Shown: positions 31,552-38,930 of the stretch, piece by piece | Layout: every line of letters begins with the position of its first letter | Numbering within the stretch: the first letter of the stretch is position 1 | Source of the DNA: Acinetobacter kookii | GTDB taxonomy: Bacteria > Pseudomonadota > Gammaproteobacteria > Pseudomonadales > Moraxellaceae | Length of the DNA stretch: 64,000 nt | Reading direction: 5' to 3' | Assembly (NCBI RefSeq): GCF_900096895.1 | Contig: NZ_FMYO01000008.1 | Span: 62,001 to 126,000, forward strand | The notes under the pieces: model-generated | What the model saw: the letters and a program-made list of their open reading frames with translations, nothing else | Databases searched by the model: none | What the model was told of the DNA's origin: nothing | Made by a program: the position numbers and the translations under genes

Positions 31552-31769
31552 AAGGGTTCAATCAATACTAGGAAAAATGTAACTGCACATTATTACCTTG
31601 TTTTAACAAAGCTCCAAACGACTTTTTGTAGGGAAATATTACTTTTCATAGAGAAAACCGTTTCAAACCGGGTTCACCGCAAATCTATTCTATCTTGCAT
31701 GTGATTTTTATCTTTTAGTGAGTTTGATATGATTTAAAAATGATGCTTCACTCTTCATCTTGGCTGCCA

Positions 31770-31801
31770 AAAAAAAGCCAATCCCTCAGGATTGGCTTTT
31801 T
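31770..31801 (-). terminator. Terminator of the distal sulfate-binding protein gene
   Basis: AAAAGCCAATCC / GGATTGGCTTTT stem with short loop, followed on the minus strand by a long T run. Confidence 0.85.
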
Positions 31802-31814
31802 AGATCAGGCAAAA

Positions 31815-32834
31815 TTAACGCTTGGCATTATAAATCTGGTCAAAAATCGCACCGTTCACAAAGTGAGTCTGTTGTGCTTTGGACCAGCCACCAAATACTT
31901 CATCAATGGTAAACGTTTTTATTTTCGGGAATTGAGCAGAATATTTAGCCAGCACTTCCGGATTACGCGGACGATAGTAATACTTGGCTGCCATTTCCTG
32001 ACCCAATGGTGAGTACAAGTAGTTGATATAACCTTTGGCTAACCACTTGTTGCCATCTTTCTCTACGTTTTTATCTACGATTGCAACCGATGGTTCAGTC
32101 AAGATAGACATAGATGGATAAACAATTTCAAATTTGTTTTTACCCAGGCTTTTTTGAGTTACCAGAGCTTCATTTTCCCAGGTCAATAACACATCACCGA
32201 TACCGCGCTCAGCAAATGTAGTCATTGAAGCACGTGCAGCCGAGTCCATCACCTTGACGTTGCGGTACATTTTGCCCACGAACTCTTTGGCTTTGGCATC
32301 GCTACCGCCCGGTTGTTTCAGTGCATAACCCCAAGCAGACAAATATACCCAACGCGGTAAACCACCGGTTTTCGGGTTCGGGGTAATAATCTGTACGCCT
32401 GGCTTGGTTAGGTCAGACCAGTCTTTAATATGCTTTGGATTACCTTTACGTACCATAAAAACGATGGTCGAAGTATAAGGTGCAGAGTTATGCGGGAACT
32501 CTTTTTGCCAGCCCGGCTGAATCTGACCCGACTTGACGATTTCTTCAATATCATTTGCCAAGGCCAAAGTGACAACATCCGCTTTCAGCCCATCCACCAC
32601 GGAACGTGCCTGCTTGCCTGAACCACCATGAGACTGTTTAAAATTCACACTCCGCCCAGTACGCTCTTTCCAGTAAGCACCAAAAGACTTGTTGAATTCA
32701 TCATAAAATTCACGTGTTGCATCATAAGATACATTTAAAAATTCACGGTCTGCCGCCTGAGCAGAAGTGGCAGTAAAAGCAATGCCGCTAGCAAGCAATG
32801 CTGCACTGTATAAGGCTTTGAATTGAGTTTTCAT
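31815..32834 (-). CDS. Periplasmic sulfate-binding protein (copy 1)
   Basis: The solute-binding subunit of a CysPTWA-type sulfate/thiosulfate ABC importer (Sbp/CysP family). 339 residues from the ATG at 32834; a TTG five codons upstream is less likely. It has a cleavable signal ending ATSAQA|AD. The mature family start LNVSYDATREFYDEFNKSF is followed by the ligand-contact motif [16 protein letters not shown] and [20 protein letters not shown]. No permease or ATPase genes are adjacent. It is highly similar along its whole length to the next gene. Confidence 0.93.
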   Translation of the reverse strand: MKTQFKALYSAALLASGIAFTATSAQAADREFLNVSYDATREFYDEFNKSFGAYWKERTGRSVNFKQSHGGSGKQARSVVDGLKADVVTLALANDIEEIVKSGQIQPGWQKEFPHNSAPYTSTIVFMVRKGNPKHIKDWSDLTKPGVQIITPNPKTGGLPRWVYLSAWGYALKQPGGSDAKAKEFVGKMYRNVKVMDSAARASMTTFAERGIGDVLLTWENEALVTQKSLGKNKFEIVYPSMSILTEPSVAIVDKNVEKDGNKWLAKGYINYLYSPLGQEMAAKYYYRPRNPEVLAKYSAQFPKIKTFTIDEVFGGWSKAQQTHFVNGAIFDQIYNAKR

Positions 32835-32867
32835 GACAATACAGATCAATTATCTTCATTAATGCTA

Positions 32868-32896
32868 ACTATATGAAATAAAGTCATAATTCGCAA
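32868..32896 (-). promoter_or_regulatory. Candidate promoter of sulfate-binding gene copy 1
   Basis: Minus-strand TTGCGA, 17-base spacer, TATAGT, about 34 bases before the ATG. The second copy has the same -10 box and spacing at 34126-34154. Confidence 0.5.
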
Positions 32897-33021
32897 TTCA
32901 TCAAATTTAGGCATAACCGATTAAGATGAAAGGTTTTTCTTCTTAATCTACTGTTTTAGATACAAAAATAACGACAACATTATACTTATTCAAGATATAT
33001 AGATTTTTATGGATTAGATAT

Positions 33022-33053
33022 AAAAAAAACGGATAACAAAGTTAGCCGTTTTC
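33022..33053 (-). terminator. Terminator of sulfate-binding gene copy 2
   Basis: AACGGCTAAC / GTTATCCGTT stem with one mismatch and a three-base loop, followed on the minus strand by T8. Confidence 0.7.
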
Positions 33054-33083
33054 TGATTTTAATGCTTGATCACGATCAAAATA

Positions 33084-34085
33084 TTAACTTTTTTCGCTAT
33101 AGATCTGGTCAAAAATGGCGCCATTCACGAAGTGAGTTTTTTGTGCTTTCGCCCATCCGCCAAACACATCACCAATGGTAAACAGTTTGATTTTTGGAAA
33201 TTGTGCCGCATATTTCGCTGCCGCCTGTGAATTACGCGGGCGGAAGAAATATTGTGCTGCCAGCTCTTGCCCCTTTGGCGAATATAGATAGTTGAGATAA
33301 CCTTTAGCCAGGTTTCGGTTGCCGTCCTTATCCACATTTTTATCGACAATCGCTACCGATGGTTCTGCCAAAATTGAAATGGATGGATAAACAATCTGAT
33401 ATTTGTCTTTGCCCAGGCCTTGGGTCGCCAGCAGAGCCTCATTTTCCCAAGACAGTAGCACATCACCAATCCCACGCTCAGCAAAAGTGGTTAAAGAACC
33501 GCGTGCACCAGAATCCAGCACCTTTACATTAGCATAAAGCTTTTTCACCAGCTCACGTGCTTTGGCATCATTGCCACCCGGCTGTTTTAACGCGTAACCC
33601 CATGCAGACAGGTAAATCCAGCGTGGTGCACCGCCAGTTTTCGGATTTGGCGTAATAATTTCCACACCCGGCTTGGTTAAATCGTTCCAGCCTTTAATAT
33701 TTTTGGGATTCCCCTTGCGAACCAGAAAAACCACGGTCGAGGTATAAGGTGCAGAATTGTTCGGAAACTGCTTTTGCCAGTTTTTATGGATCAGGCCCGC
33801 CTTCACAATTTCATCGATATCGTTGGCTAGCGCCAGGGTCACGACATCAGCCTGCAAACCATCAATCACGGAACGTGCCTGCTTGCCTGAACCGCCATGA
33901 GATTGTTTGAAATTGATCTCCTGTCCGGTACGTTGTTTCCAGTACGCACCAAAGGCCTGATTATAGTCCTGATAAAATTCTCGGGTCGGATCATAAGAGA
34001 CATTCAGGAAATCTTTCGCGGCGAAACTCTGCGTGCCCATGCTCCCCAGCAAGACCAAAAGAGTAGATGCGAGTATTTTTTTCAT
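33084..34085 (-). CDS. Periplasmic sulfate-binding protein (copy 2)
   Basis: A 333-residue paralogue of the gene at 31815-32834, with the same motifs ([55 protein letters not shown]). Cleavable signal [17 protein letters not shown]...SFA|AK. AAAGGG six bases before the ATG. Separate terminator and promoter from copy 1, so the two copies can be expressed independently. Which anion each prefers (sulfate, thiosulfate) cannot be told from sequence reading. Confidence 0.93.
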   Translation of the reverse strand: MKKILASTLLVLLGSMGTQSFAAKDFLNVSYDPTREFYQDYNQAFGAYWKQRTGQEINFKQSHGGSGKQARSVIDGLQADVVTLALANDIDEIVKAGLIHKNWQKQFPNNSAPYTSTVVFLVRKGNPKNIKGWNDLTKPGVEIITPNPKTGGAPRWIYLSAWGYALKQPGGNDAKARELVKKLYANVKVLDSGARGSLTTFAERGIGDVLLSWENEALLATQGLGKDKYQIVYPSISILAEPSVAIVDKNVDKDGNRNLAKGYLNYLYSPKGQELAAQYFFRPRNSQAAAKYAAQFPKIKLFTIGDVFGGWAKAQKTHFVNGAIFDQIYSEKS

Positions 34086-34125
34086 GTGTAACCCTTTTAT
34101 TTAACTTTTATTTAATAATGAGGCC

Positions 34126-34154
34126 ACTATATAAATCATAAATATTTTTAACAA
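34126..34154 (-). promoter_or_regulatory. Candidate promoter of sulfate-binding gene copy 2
   Basis: Minus-strand TTGTTA, 17-base spacer, TATAGT, about 41 bases before the ATG, matching the layout of the copy 1 promoter. CysB control would be expected but no site is defined. Confidence 0.5.
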
Positions 34155-34234
34155 TCACACACTTATAATATTTTATTGATTAAAAATCGTTTTTAAAGAT
34201 ATCCATAAAAATGCTTTAAAATGCATTTTTAGCA

Positions 34235-34408
34235 CTAAAAAACTCCGAATAAATTTCCAGCTTGTTGTTTTTCCTCATTCTCCATGTTGTCTCCATATTC
34301 TTTTGATACAAAGAGCACAATGTTTATAGGTATTTTATTATTTTGTAAAAAAGTGTGATCCAGTTCTACTTTTGTATTTTTTTGTGTGATTAAATGGTAG
34401 TCACTCAT
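34235..34408 (-). CDS. Possible 57-residue small protein
   Basis: An ATG-initiated minus-strand frame of 57 codons in otherwise empty sequence between the sulfate-binding gene and the small exported protein gene. Composition is protein-like: polar N-terminus, a short hydrophobic core INIVLFV and an acidic/Gln segment before GNLFGVF. No clear ribosome-binding site and no recognised family. In such AT-rich DNA a chance frame of this length is uncommon but possible. It may be a remnant. Confidence 0.33.
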   Translation of the reverse strand: MSDYHLITQKNTKVELDHTFLQNNKIPINIVLFVSKEYGDNMENEEKQQAGNLFGVF

Positions 34409-34460
34409 CGGATTAAAACAATATATAAAATTCCAGCACCGGAAAAGGGGGGGTGTGAAA

Positions 34461-34763
34461 ATGCGATATGCAGCAGTTATACAAGCGTTTAGCTTAAGTT
34501 TAACTTTAGGGTTTATGGCTCAGCTGGGACATTCAGCTGTAATTAAAGGTACTGAAGGCAAAGTGACTTTAGGCGCTGAAAAGTCTTCATTGATTGAAAA
34601 AGCCCTGCAACAGCAAAAACAAGGTGGAAACACCTTACGTGCCGATAACGATTTAAAAATGCTGACCGAGATTAAAGTTGCACCAACTCAAAGCTTCTTT
34701 GCTGCTCAAAACCAGAAATTTAGCCGTTTTGTGCAAGCACTGTTCCCTCAAAGCAGTTCTTAA
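34461..34763 (+). CDS. Small exported protein of unknown function
   Basis: A 100-residue protein with a Sec signal (about residues 1-25, ending GHSA|VIKG) and a short, charged mature part with GTEGKVTLGAEKSSLIEKAL and an aromatic C-terminus. No cysteine, so not a lipoprotein. ATG at 34461 is chosen over the in-frame GTG at 34455 because a run of seven G serves as ribosome-binding site seven bases upstream. Followed by its own terminator. I do not recognise the family. Confidence 0.75.
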   Translation: MRYAAVIQAFSLSLTLGFMAQLGHSAVIKGTEGKVTLGAEKSSLIEKALQQQKQGGNTLRADNDLKMLTEIKVAPTQSFFAAQNQKFSRFVQALFPQSSS

Positions 34764-34803
34764 CTCAACAGCGAACTTCGTACCCCTTTAGAAGTTCCGA
34801 TTT

Positions 34804-34852
34804 AGCCTAATCATTTCAATGTTGAATTTAACATTAAGTGATTAGGCTTTTT
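34804..34852 (+). terminator. Terminator after the small exported protein gene
   Basis: AGCCTAATCA / TGATTAGGCT outer stem with an inner AATGTT / AACATT stem, followed by TTTTT. The gltX -10 box lies just after it. Confidence 0.8.
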
Positions 34853-34855
34853 CGT

Positions 34856-34861
34856 TATAAT
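34856..34861 (+). promoter_or_regulatory. Candidate -10 box of gltX
   Basis: Perfect TATAAT 33 bases before the gltX ATG. No convincing -35 hexamer; the usual position falls within the preceding terminator stem. Confidence 0.4.
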
Positions 34862-34893
34862 AGTCCCCATTCACATTCTGAAAAATATTGGTT

Positions 34894-36402
34894 ATGACTG
34901 TCCGTACTCGTATTGCGCCTTCTCCTACTGGCTTTCCACACGTAGGCACTGCTTATATTGCCTTGTTTAACTTATGTTTTGCTAAACAGCATGGCGGTGA
35001 ATTTATTCTTCGTATTGAAGATACCGACCAACTGCGTTCCACCCCTGAATCTGAAAAAATGATTTTAGATTCATTGCGCTGGTTAGGTTTAAATTGGTCA
35101 GAAGGTCCGGATGTGGGTGGTCCACATGCGCCTTACCGCCAGTCTGAACGTATGGGCATCTATAAACAATATGCTTTGGAACTGGTAGAAAAAGGCCATG
35201 CTTTCTACTGCTTCGCCACAGCGGAAGAACTGGACCAAATGCGTGCGGAACAGCAAGCGCGTGGCGAAACGCCACGTTATGATGGCCGTGGTTTATTATT
35301 GTCTCAGGATGAAGTTGCACGTCGCCTTGCCGCAGGTGAGCCCCACGTGATTCGTATGAAAGTACCTGAAGAAGGCACTTGTAAAGTCAATGACTTACTG
35401 CGTGGGGAAGTTGAAATTCCTTGGGCTCAAGTCGACATGCAAGTTTTGCTCAAAACCGATGGTTTACCGACTTACCATCTTGCCAATGTGGTTGATGACC
35501 ATCTGATGCAAATCACTCACGTTTTCCGTGGTGAGGAATGGTTACCGTCGGCACCGAAACACCAGTTGCTTTACAAATACTTTGGCTGGGAAATGCCAGT
35601 ACTGGGTCATATGCCATTACTTCGCAACCCGGACAAATCAAAACTGTCTAAGCGTAAAAACCCGACTTCTATCAATTACTACAAAGACATCGGCGTACTT
35701 CCAGAAGCGTTATTGAACTATTTGGGCCGTATGGGCTGGTCAATGCCAGATGAACGTGAAAAGTTCACTTTGGCAGAAATGATTGAGCATTTCGACATTA
35801 AACGTGTATCCCTTGGCGGTCCGATCTTTGATGTGGAAAAACTGAATTGGCTCAATGGTCAATGGATTAAAGCGCTCTCTCCTGCCGAACTGTTAAATAC
35901 CTTATTGACCTGGAAATCTGACCGCAACACCCTGGAAAATATTGCCGCTGCCATTCAGCCGCGTATTAACCTGCTTTCTGAAGCCGTGAATTGGGCAGGT
36001 TTCTATTTCAACCAGTTCCCGAGCATCAGCAAAGAACAGTTTGAAAGCAAGAAACTGACCGAGGAACAGGTTCGTCAAAGCTTGCAGTTTGCCATTTGGC
36101 GTCTGGAAAGCCTGTTCACCTGGAATAATGACACGGTGAGTCAGACCTTAATGGACCTGGCCAACCAGATGGAAATTAAGCTTCGTGACTTTATGCCAAC
36201 TTTCTTCATTGCCATTGCCGGTTCAACCAGTTCAACCCCGGTAATGCAATCCATGGTAACGATTGGTCCCGATTTAACTTTTGCACGTTTACGCCATGCC
36301 CTGGAAATTGTGGGCGGTCCGAGCAAAAAAGAAGCAAAAGCCTGGGAAAAACTCAATGAAAGCTTAAAATTGCCGAAAAATGATGCAGTTGATGAAGCAT
36401 AA
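34894..36402 (+). CDS. gltX: Glutamyl-tRNA synthetase
   Basis: Charges tRNA-Glu with glutamate. 502 residues, class Ic: HIGH-type motif [19 protein letters not shown] at the N-terminus, KMSKS-type KLSKRKNP near 250, and an all-helical C-terminal anticodon-binding domain. The ATG at 34894 matches the conserved [13 protein letters not shown] start; the TTG two codons upstream is ignored. A tRNA-Glu is encoded 163 bases downstream, so enzyme and substrate are neighbours. Confidence 0.98.
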   Translation: MTVRTRIAPSPTGFPHVGTAYIALFNLCFAKQHGGEFILRIEDTDQLRSTPESEKMILDSLRWLGLNWSEGPDVGGPHAPYRQSERMGIYKQYALELVEKGHAFYCFATAEELDQMRAEQQARGETPRYDGRGLLLSQDEVARRLAAGEPHVIRMKVPEEGTCKVNDLLRGEVEIPWAQVDMQVLLKTDGLPTYHLANVVDDHLMQITHVFRGEEWLPSAPKHQLLYKYFGWEMPVLGHMPLLRNPDKSKLSKRKNPTSINYYKDIGVLPEALLNYLGRMGWSMPDEREKFTLAEMIEHFDIKRVSLGGPIFDVEKLNWLNGQWIKALSPAELLNTLLTWKSDRNTLENIAAAIQPRINLLSEAVNWAGFYFNQFPSISKEQFESKKLTEEQVRQSLQFAIWRLESLFTWNNDTVSQTLMDLANQMEIKLRDFMPTFFIAIAGSTSSTPVMQSMVTIGPDLTFARLRHALEIVGGPSKKEAKAWEKLNESLKLPKNDAVDEA

Positions 36403-36414
36403 TTGATTTTATAG

Positions 36415-36443
36415 TTGACGTGTGAGCGCAATACCCCTAATAT
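36415..36443 (+). promoter_or_regulatory. Sigma-70 promoter of the tRNA-Ala/tRNA-Glu unit
   Basis: TTGACG, exactly 17 bases, TAATAT, followed by a GC-rich discriminator. The start site would be near 36450, about ten bases before the tRNA-Ala 5' end. The GC-rich discriminator is typical of stringently controlled stable RNA promoters. Confidence 0.75.
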
Positions 36444-36454
36444 TGCGCTCACAC
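36420..36454. repeat. Perfect 14-bp inverted repeat overlapping the tRNA promoter
   Basis: GTGTGAGCGCAATA and TATTGCGCTCACAC, separated by seven bases. The left arm fills most of the promoter spacer, and the right arm covers most of the -10 box and the discriminator. There is no T run, so it is a poor intrinsic terminator for gltX on its own. Confidence 0.85.
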
Positions 36455-36459
36455 AAGCT

Positions 36460-36535
36460 GGGGTCATAGCTCAGTTGGTAGAGCGCTACAATGGCATTGT
36501 AGAGGTCAGGAGTTCGATCCTCCTTGACTCCACCA
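36460..36535 (+). tRNA. tRNA-Ala (anticodon GGC)
   Basis: 76-nt cloverleaf with encoded CCA. Acceptor GGGGTCA/TGACTCC, D arm with AGCTCAGTTGGTAGAGC, anticodon stem CTACA/TGTAG with loop ATGGCAT (GGC), and T loop GTTCGATCC. Confidence 0.96.
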
Positions 36536-36564
36536 AGTTCCACCTTTTTTGTGTTGCCTCAATT

Positions 36565-36640
36565 GTCCCTATCGTCTAGAGGCCTAGGACATCGCCCTTT
36601 CACGGCGGTAACCGGGGTTCGAATCCCCGTAGGGACGCCA
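36565..36640 (+). tRNA. tRNA-Glu (anticodon TTC)
   Basis: 76-nt cloverleaf with encoded CCA, 29 bases after tRNA-Ala. Acceptor GTCCCTA/TAGGGAC, anticodon stem TCGCC/GGCGG with loop CTTTCAC (TTC), and T arm CCGGGGTTCGAATCCCCG. Confidence 0.96.
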
Positions 36641-36677
36641 TATTCAAGATGGCTACAATACACTTGTAGTCATCTGA

Positions 36678-36711
36678 TAAAAAACCCAAGCATTGCGACT
36701 TGGGTTTTTTA
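36678..36711 (+). terminator. Terminator after the tRNA genes
   Basis: AAAAAACCCAAG / CTTGGGTTTTTT stem with an eight-base loop and T run. Confidence 0.88.
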
Positions 36712-36806
36712 TTGCCGCAATTTTTTCTCAACTTTTATTTGCGCTGTTTTTGCTTTCTGTGTCATTCCGATTAAAATAAGCGATAAATTAAAATGATGGA
36801 GTTGTA

Positions 36807-37148
36807 ATGCAATACCGTTGCCCAAAATGCCAAAGCCCTAAAATTATGCCTGTCGCTCAAGCCGGTAGCCCTGCAGTACGCCCTGTAGTTCCTAAAAGCC
36901 TCGTCTTTCTTATTCCTGCAGTCTTTATCTTATTGCTGCTGGTTTTAATTAGTATTGCAATGTGGATTTTTGGCGATGGTGCAGGCTCTACCCTACAAGT
37001 TGCAACAGTAGTGGCCTTTATCATCTGCGTGATTGCCGGTTTCCTGTTTTACCGCGACCTGCCAGATTTTAAAATTTCCATGCAAGGCTTTATGCAGTCG
37101 CAAAAGAAATGGAAATGCCGTGAATGTAATCACGAATGGGAAATCTAA
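36807..37148 (+). CDS. Zinc-ribbon membrane protein of unknown function
   Basis: A 113-residue protein whose two ends form a split zinc ribbon: CPKC at residues 5-8 and CREC near 105. Between them are two membrane helices at about 31-53 and 62-82. Both Cys pairs should therefore face the same (cytoplasmic) side. GGAG is seven bases before the ATG. Function unknown; it may bind nucleic acid or a protein partner at the membrane. Monocistronic, facing the CDF gene. Confidence 0.75.
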   Translation: MQYRCPKCQSPKIMPVAQAGSPAVRPVVPKSLVFLIPAVFILLLLVLISIAMWIFGDGAGSTLQVATVVAFIICVIAGFLFYRDLPDFKISMQGFMQSQKKWKCRECNHEWEI

Positions 37149-37172
37149 AATAGATTCGATTTCACATCAGTT

Positions 37173-38129
37173 TCAGTGCTGGTGTGAATCTTCCTGATGA
37201 GATAAATGTTCTTCGTGATCATCATGGCGATGACAGGAGGAATGCAGCCCACATTCATAATCTTCAATCTGTAACGTTATTTCCGCAATACCATGTTGAT
37301 GGCTCAACATTTCCAAAGCCTGCTGATATAACAGATTATGGTCTGCCTCAGGCGCATAGAGATGTACAGTCAGATGGACATTCTTGGAGGTAATAGCCCA
37401 AACTTTCAGTTGATGAATACTTTCCACATCTGGTAAGCTCAAAAGATCATTACGCAACTGCTCAATATCAATCTCTTCCGGAACCCCTTCCAGCAAAATA
37501 TTGATACTTTGCTTAAGCAAAATCCAGGTTCTTGGCAACACCCAGAAACCGATCAGCACCGCAATAAGCGTATCCACCCACATCCAGCCAGTGAAATAGA
37601 TGATCGCAGCGCCAATAATCACCCCGATCGACCCCACCGCATCACTTAAAACTTCCAGATAAGCACCTTTCACATTCAGGCTTTCAGTGGAACTGGAAAA
37701 TAAAATCCGCATCGAAATCAGGTTAATCACCAAGCCAATGACCGCCACACCCAGCATGCCCAGACTTTGAATTTCCGGTGGATGGCTAAAACGCTGATAA
37801 GCTTCGAACAGGATATAAATGGCGACAACAAACAGCATCGAGGCATTAAACAGCGCGGCCAGAATTTCAAAGCGCTGATAACCAAAAGTTCTTTTATCAT
37901 CTGCTGGCATTTTGCCAATTTTGATCGCCACCAGGGCAATGGCCAAGGCTGCCGCATCGGTAAACATATGTGCAGCATCGGAAAGCAGGGCCAAACTTTC
38001 AGTGACGAAACCCGCAACCACTTCAATAATGAGAAAAGTGCTTGTGAGCGCCAGAGCAAAGGTCAGCTTTTGGGCATTACTTTCCGTCACCACTGCATGA
38101 CTATGTTCATGTCCGTGATGTCCACTCAT
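37173..38129 (-). CDS. Cation diffusion facilitator, CzcD/ZitB-like zinc exporter
   Basis: A 318-residue proton-coupled efflux transporter for Zn2+ (possibly Co2+/Cd2+). His-rich N-terminus (SGHHGHEHSH), six membrane segments with metal-binding LLSDAAHMFTDAAALA in TM2 and EVLSDAVGSIG in TM5, a cytoplasmic metallochaperone-like domain (VHLTVHLYAPEAD) and a second His/Cys-rich tail (CGLHSSCHRHDDHEEH). ATG 38129 has GGGAG upstream; the TTG at 38141 does not. Metal specificity is by family inference. Confidence 0.92.
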   Translation of the reverse strand: MSGHHGHEHSHAVVTESNAQKLTFALALTSTFLIIEVVAGFVTESLALLSDAAHMFTDAAALAIALVAIKIGKMPADDKRTFGYQRFEILAALFNASMLFVVAIYILFEAYQRFSHPPEIQSLGMLGVAVIGLVINLISMRILFSSSTESLNVKGAYLEVLSDAVGSIGVIIGAAIIYFTGWMWVDTLIAVLIGFWVLPRTWILLKQSINILLEGVPEEIDIEQLRNDLLSLPDVESIHQLKVWAITSKNVHLTVHLYAPEADHNLLYQQALEMLSHQHGIAEITLQIEDYECGLHSSCHRHDDHEEHLSHQEDSHQH

Positions 38130-38462
38130 TGCAACTCCCAATTATTTTTATTTATAAAAATAATTTATCCCTAAACAAGAGAGATAAATACTATAAATTT
38201 ATTTTTTTAGCACACTGCGAATATAAAGCAAGTTGTTTGGCAAAATCGAATGTCCGCTACAGTCATTAAAAAGCTCTGTATAAAATATGAAAGCTATTCA
38301 GTTTTATATTATATTGATAATCAACATCAAAACCTGGTTCACCTTTTTTAAATTAATAAAAAAATTCATTTACTTACAAATTAATTGCACTTTACTTAAA
38401 AAAAATCGTTACATTGAAATAATTAGATTTATGACAATCTAACATGTAGAAAGGAGTTGATT
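38130..38462. other. Non-coding divergent region between CDF and SEL1 genes
   Basis: AT-rich, about 330 bases. Contains a short palindrome TTGATAATCAA near 38313 that might be a metal-regulator site for the exporter, but it is too short to assign. A 33-codon plus-strand frame from 38250 looks like chance. Confidence 0.4.
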
Positions 38463-38882
38463 ATGATCGTGAATAAGATAAAAAAGATCGTAGATGCCTT
38501 ACTGAGTCCTTCAGATCAACAGTTGCAAGGAATGCACAATCCAACCATCAATGAAGCAAATTGGGAATTTGCGCAGGGACAATTTTTCGAGCAGCTTGCG
38601 ATCGAACATCATTCCATGTTTAAAAACCATTCCACCCATTCCATGTCAGATGAAGACCCCTCCATTCATGACAATCGAAATGCAATGTGGAACTTTTTAA
38701 GTGCCGCATTAAAAGGACATCGTGACTCTCAGTATAGACTCGGCCTATGTTATTTGAATGGTGACTTAGGTTTAGATAAAAATTACACCCATGCTCAAGA
38801 ATGGTTGGAAAAAGCAGCCAAGCAAGGTCATCCAGAAGCCCGTAGGACTTTAATGCAGAGTTATTCTCAAATTGCACTGTAA
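38463..38882 (+). CDS. SEL1-repeat protein
   Basis: A 139-residue soluble protein with no signal peptide. The C-terminal half holds SEL1-type helix pairs: about 75-130, with ALKGHRDSQYRLGLCYLNGD, then YTHAQEWLEKAAKQGHPEA (Ala-Gly-Leu-Gly spacing). The N-terminus is Lys-rich. AAGGAG sits six bases before the ATG. Such repeats mediate protein-protein contacts. Specific role unknown. Followed by a terminator. Confidence 0.8.
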   Translation: MIVNKIKKIVDALLSPSDQQLQGMHNPTINEANWEFAQGQFFEQLAIEHHSMFKNHSTHSMSDEDPSIHDNRNAMWNFLSAALKGHRDSQYRLGLCYLNGDLGLDKNYTHAQEWLEKAAKQGHPEARRTLMQSYSQIAL

Positions 38883-38883
38883 T

Positions 38884-38913
38884 AAAAAAACCAGCCCGAA
38901 GGCTGGTTTTTTT
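38884..38913. terminator. Bidirectional terminator between SEL1 gene and ettA
   Basis: AAACCAGCC / GGCTGGTTT stem with a four-base loop and A/T runs on both sides. Confidence 0.88.
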
Positions 38914-38930
38914 CACATCAAAATCGGGAA

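Noticed and set aside
31570..31660. Short frame (about 18 codons) in the rsmH upstream region as a possible leader peptide
   Set aside because: No regulatory codon pattern or attenuator structure seen.
38305..38325. Fur/Zur box near the CDF exporter
   Set aside because: Only an 11-base TTGATAATCAA dyad; too short and degenerate to call an operator.
38250..38351. 33-codon ATG frame upstream of the SEL1 gene
   Set aside because: Short, no ribosome-binding site, within AT-rich promoter DNA; no positive evidence.
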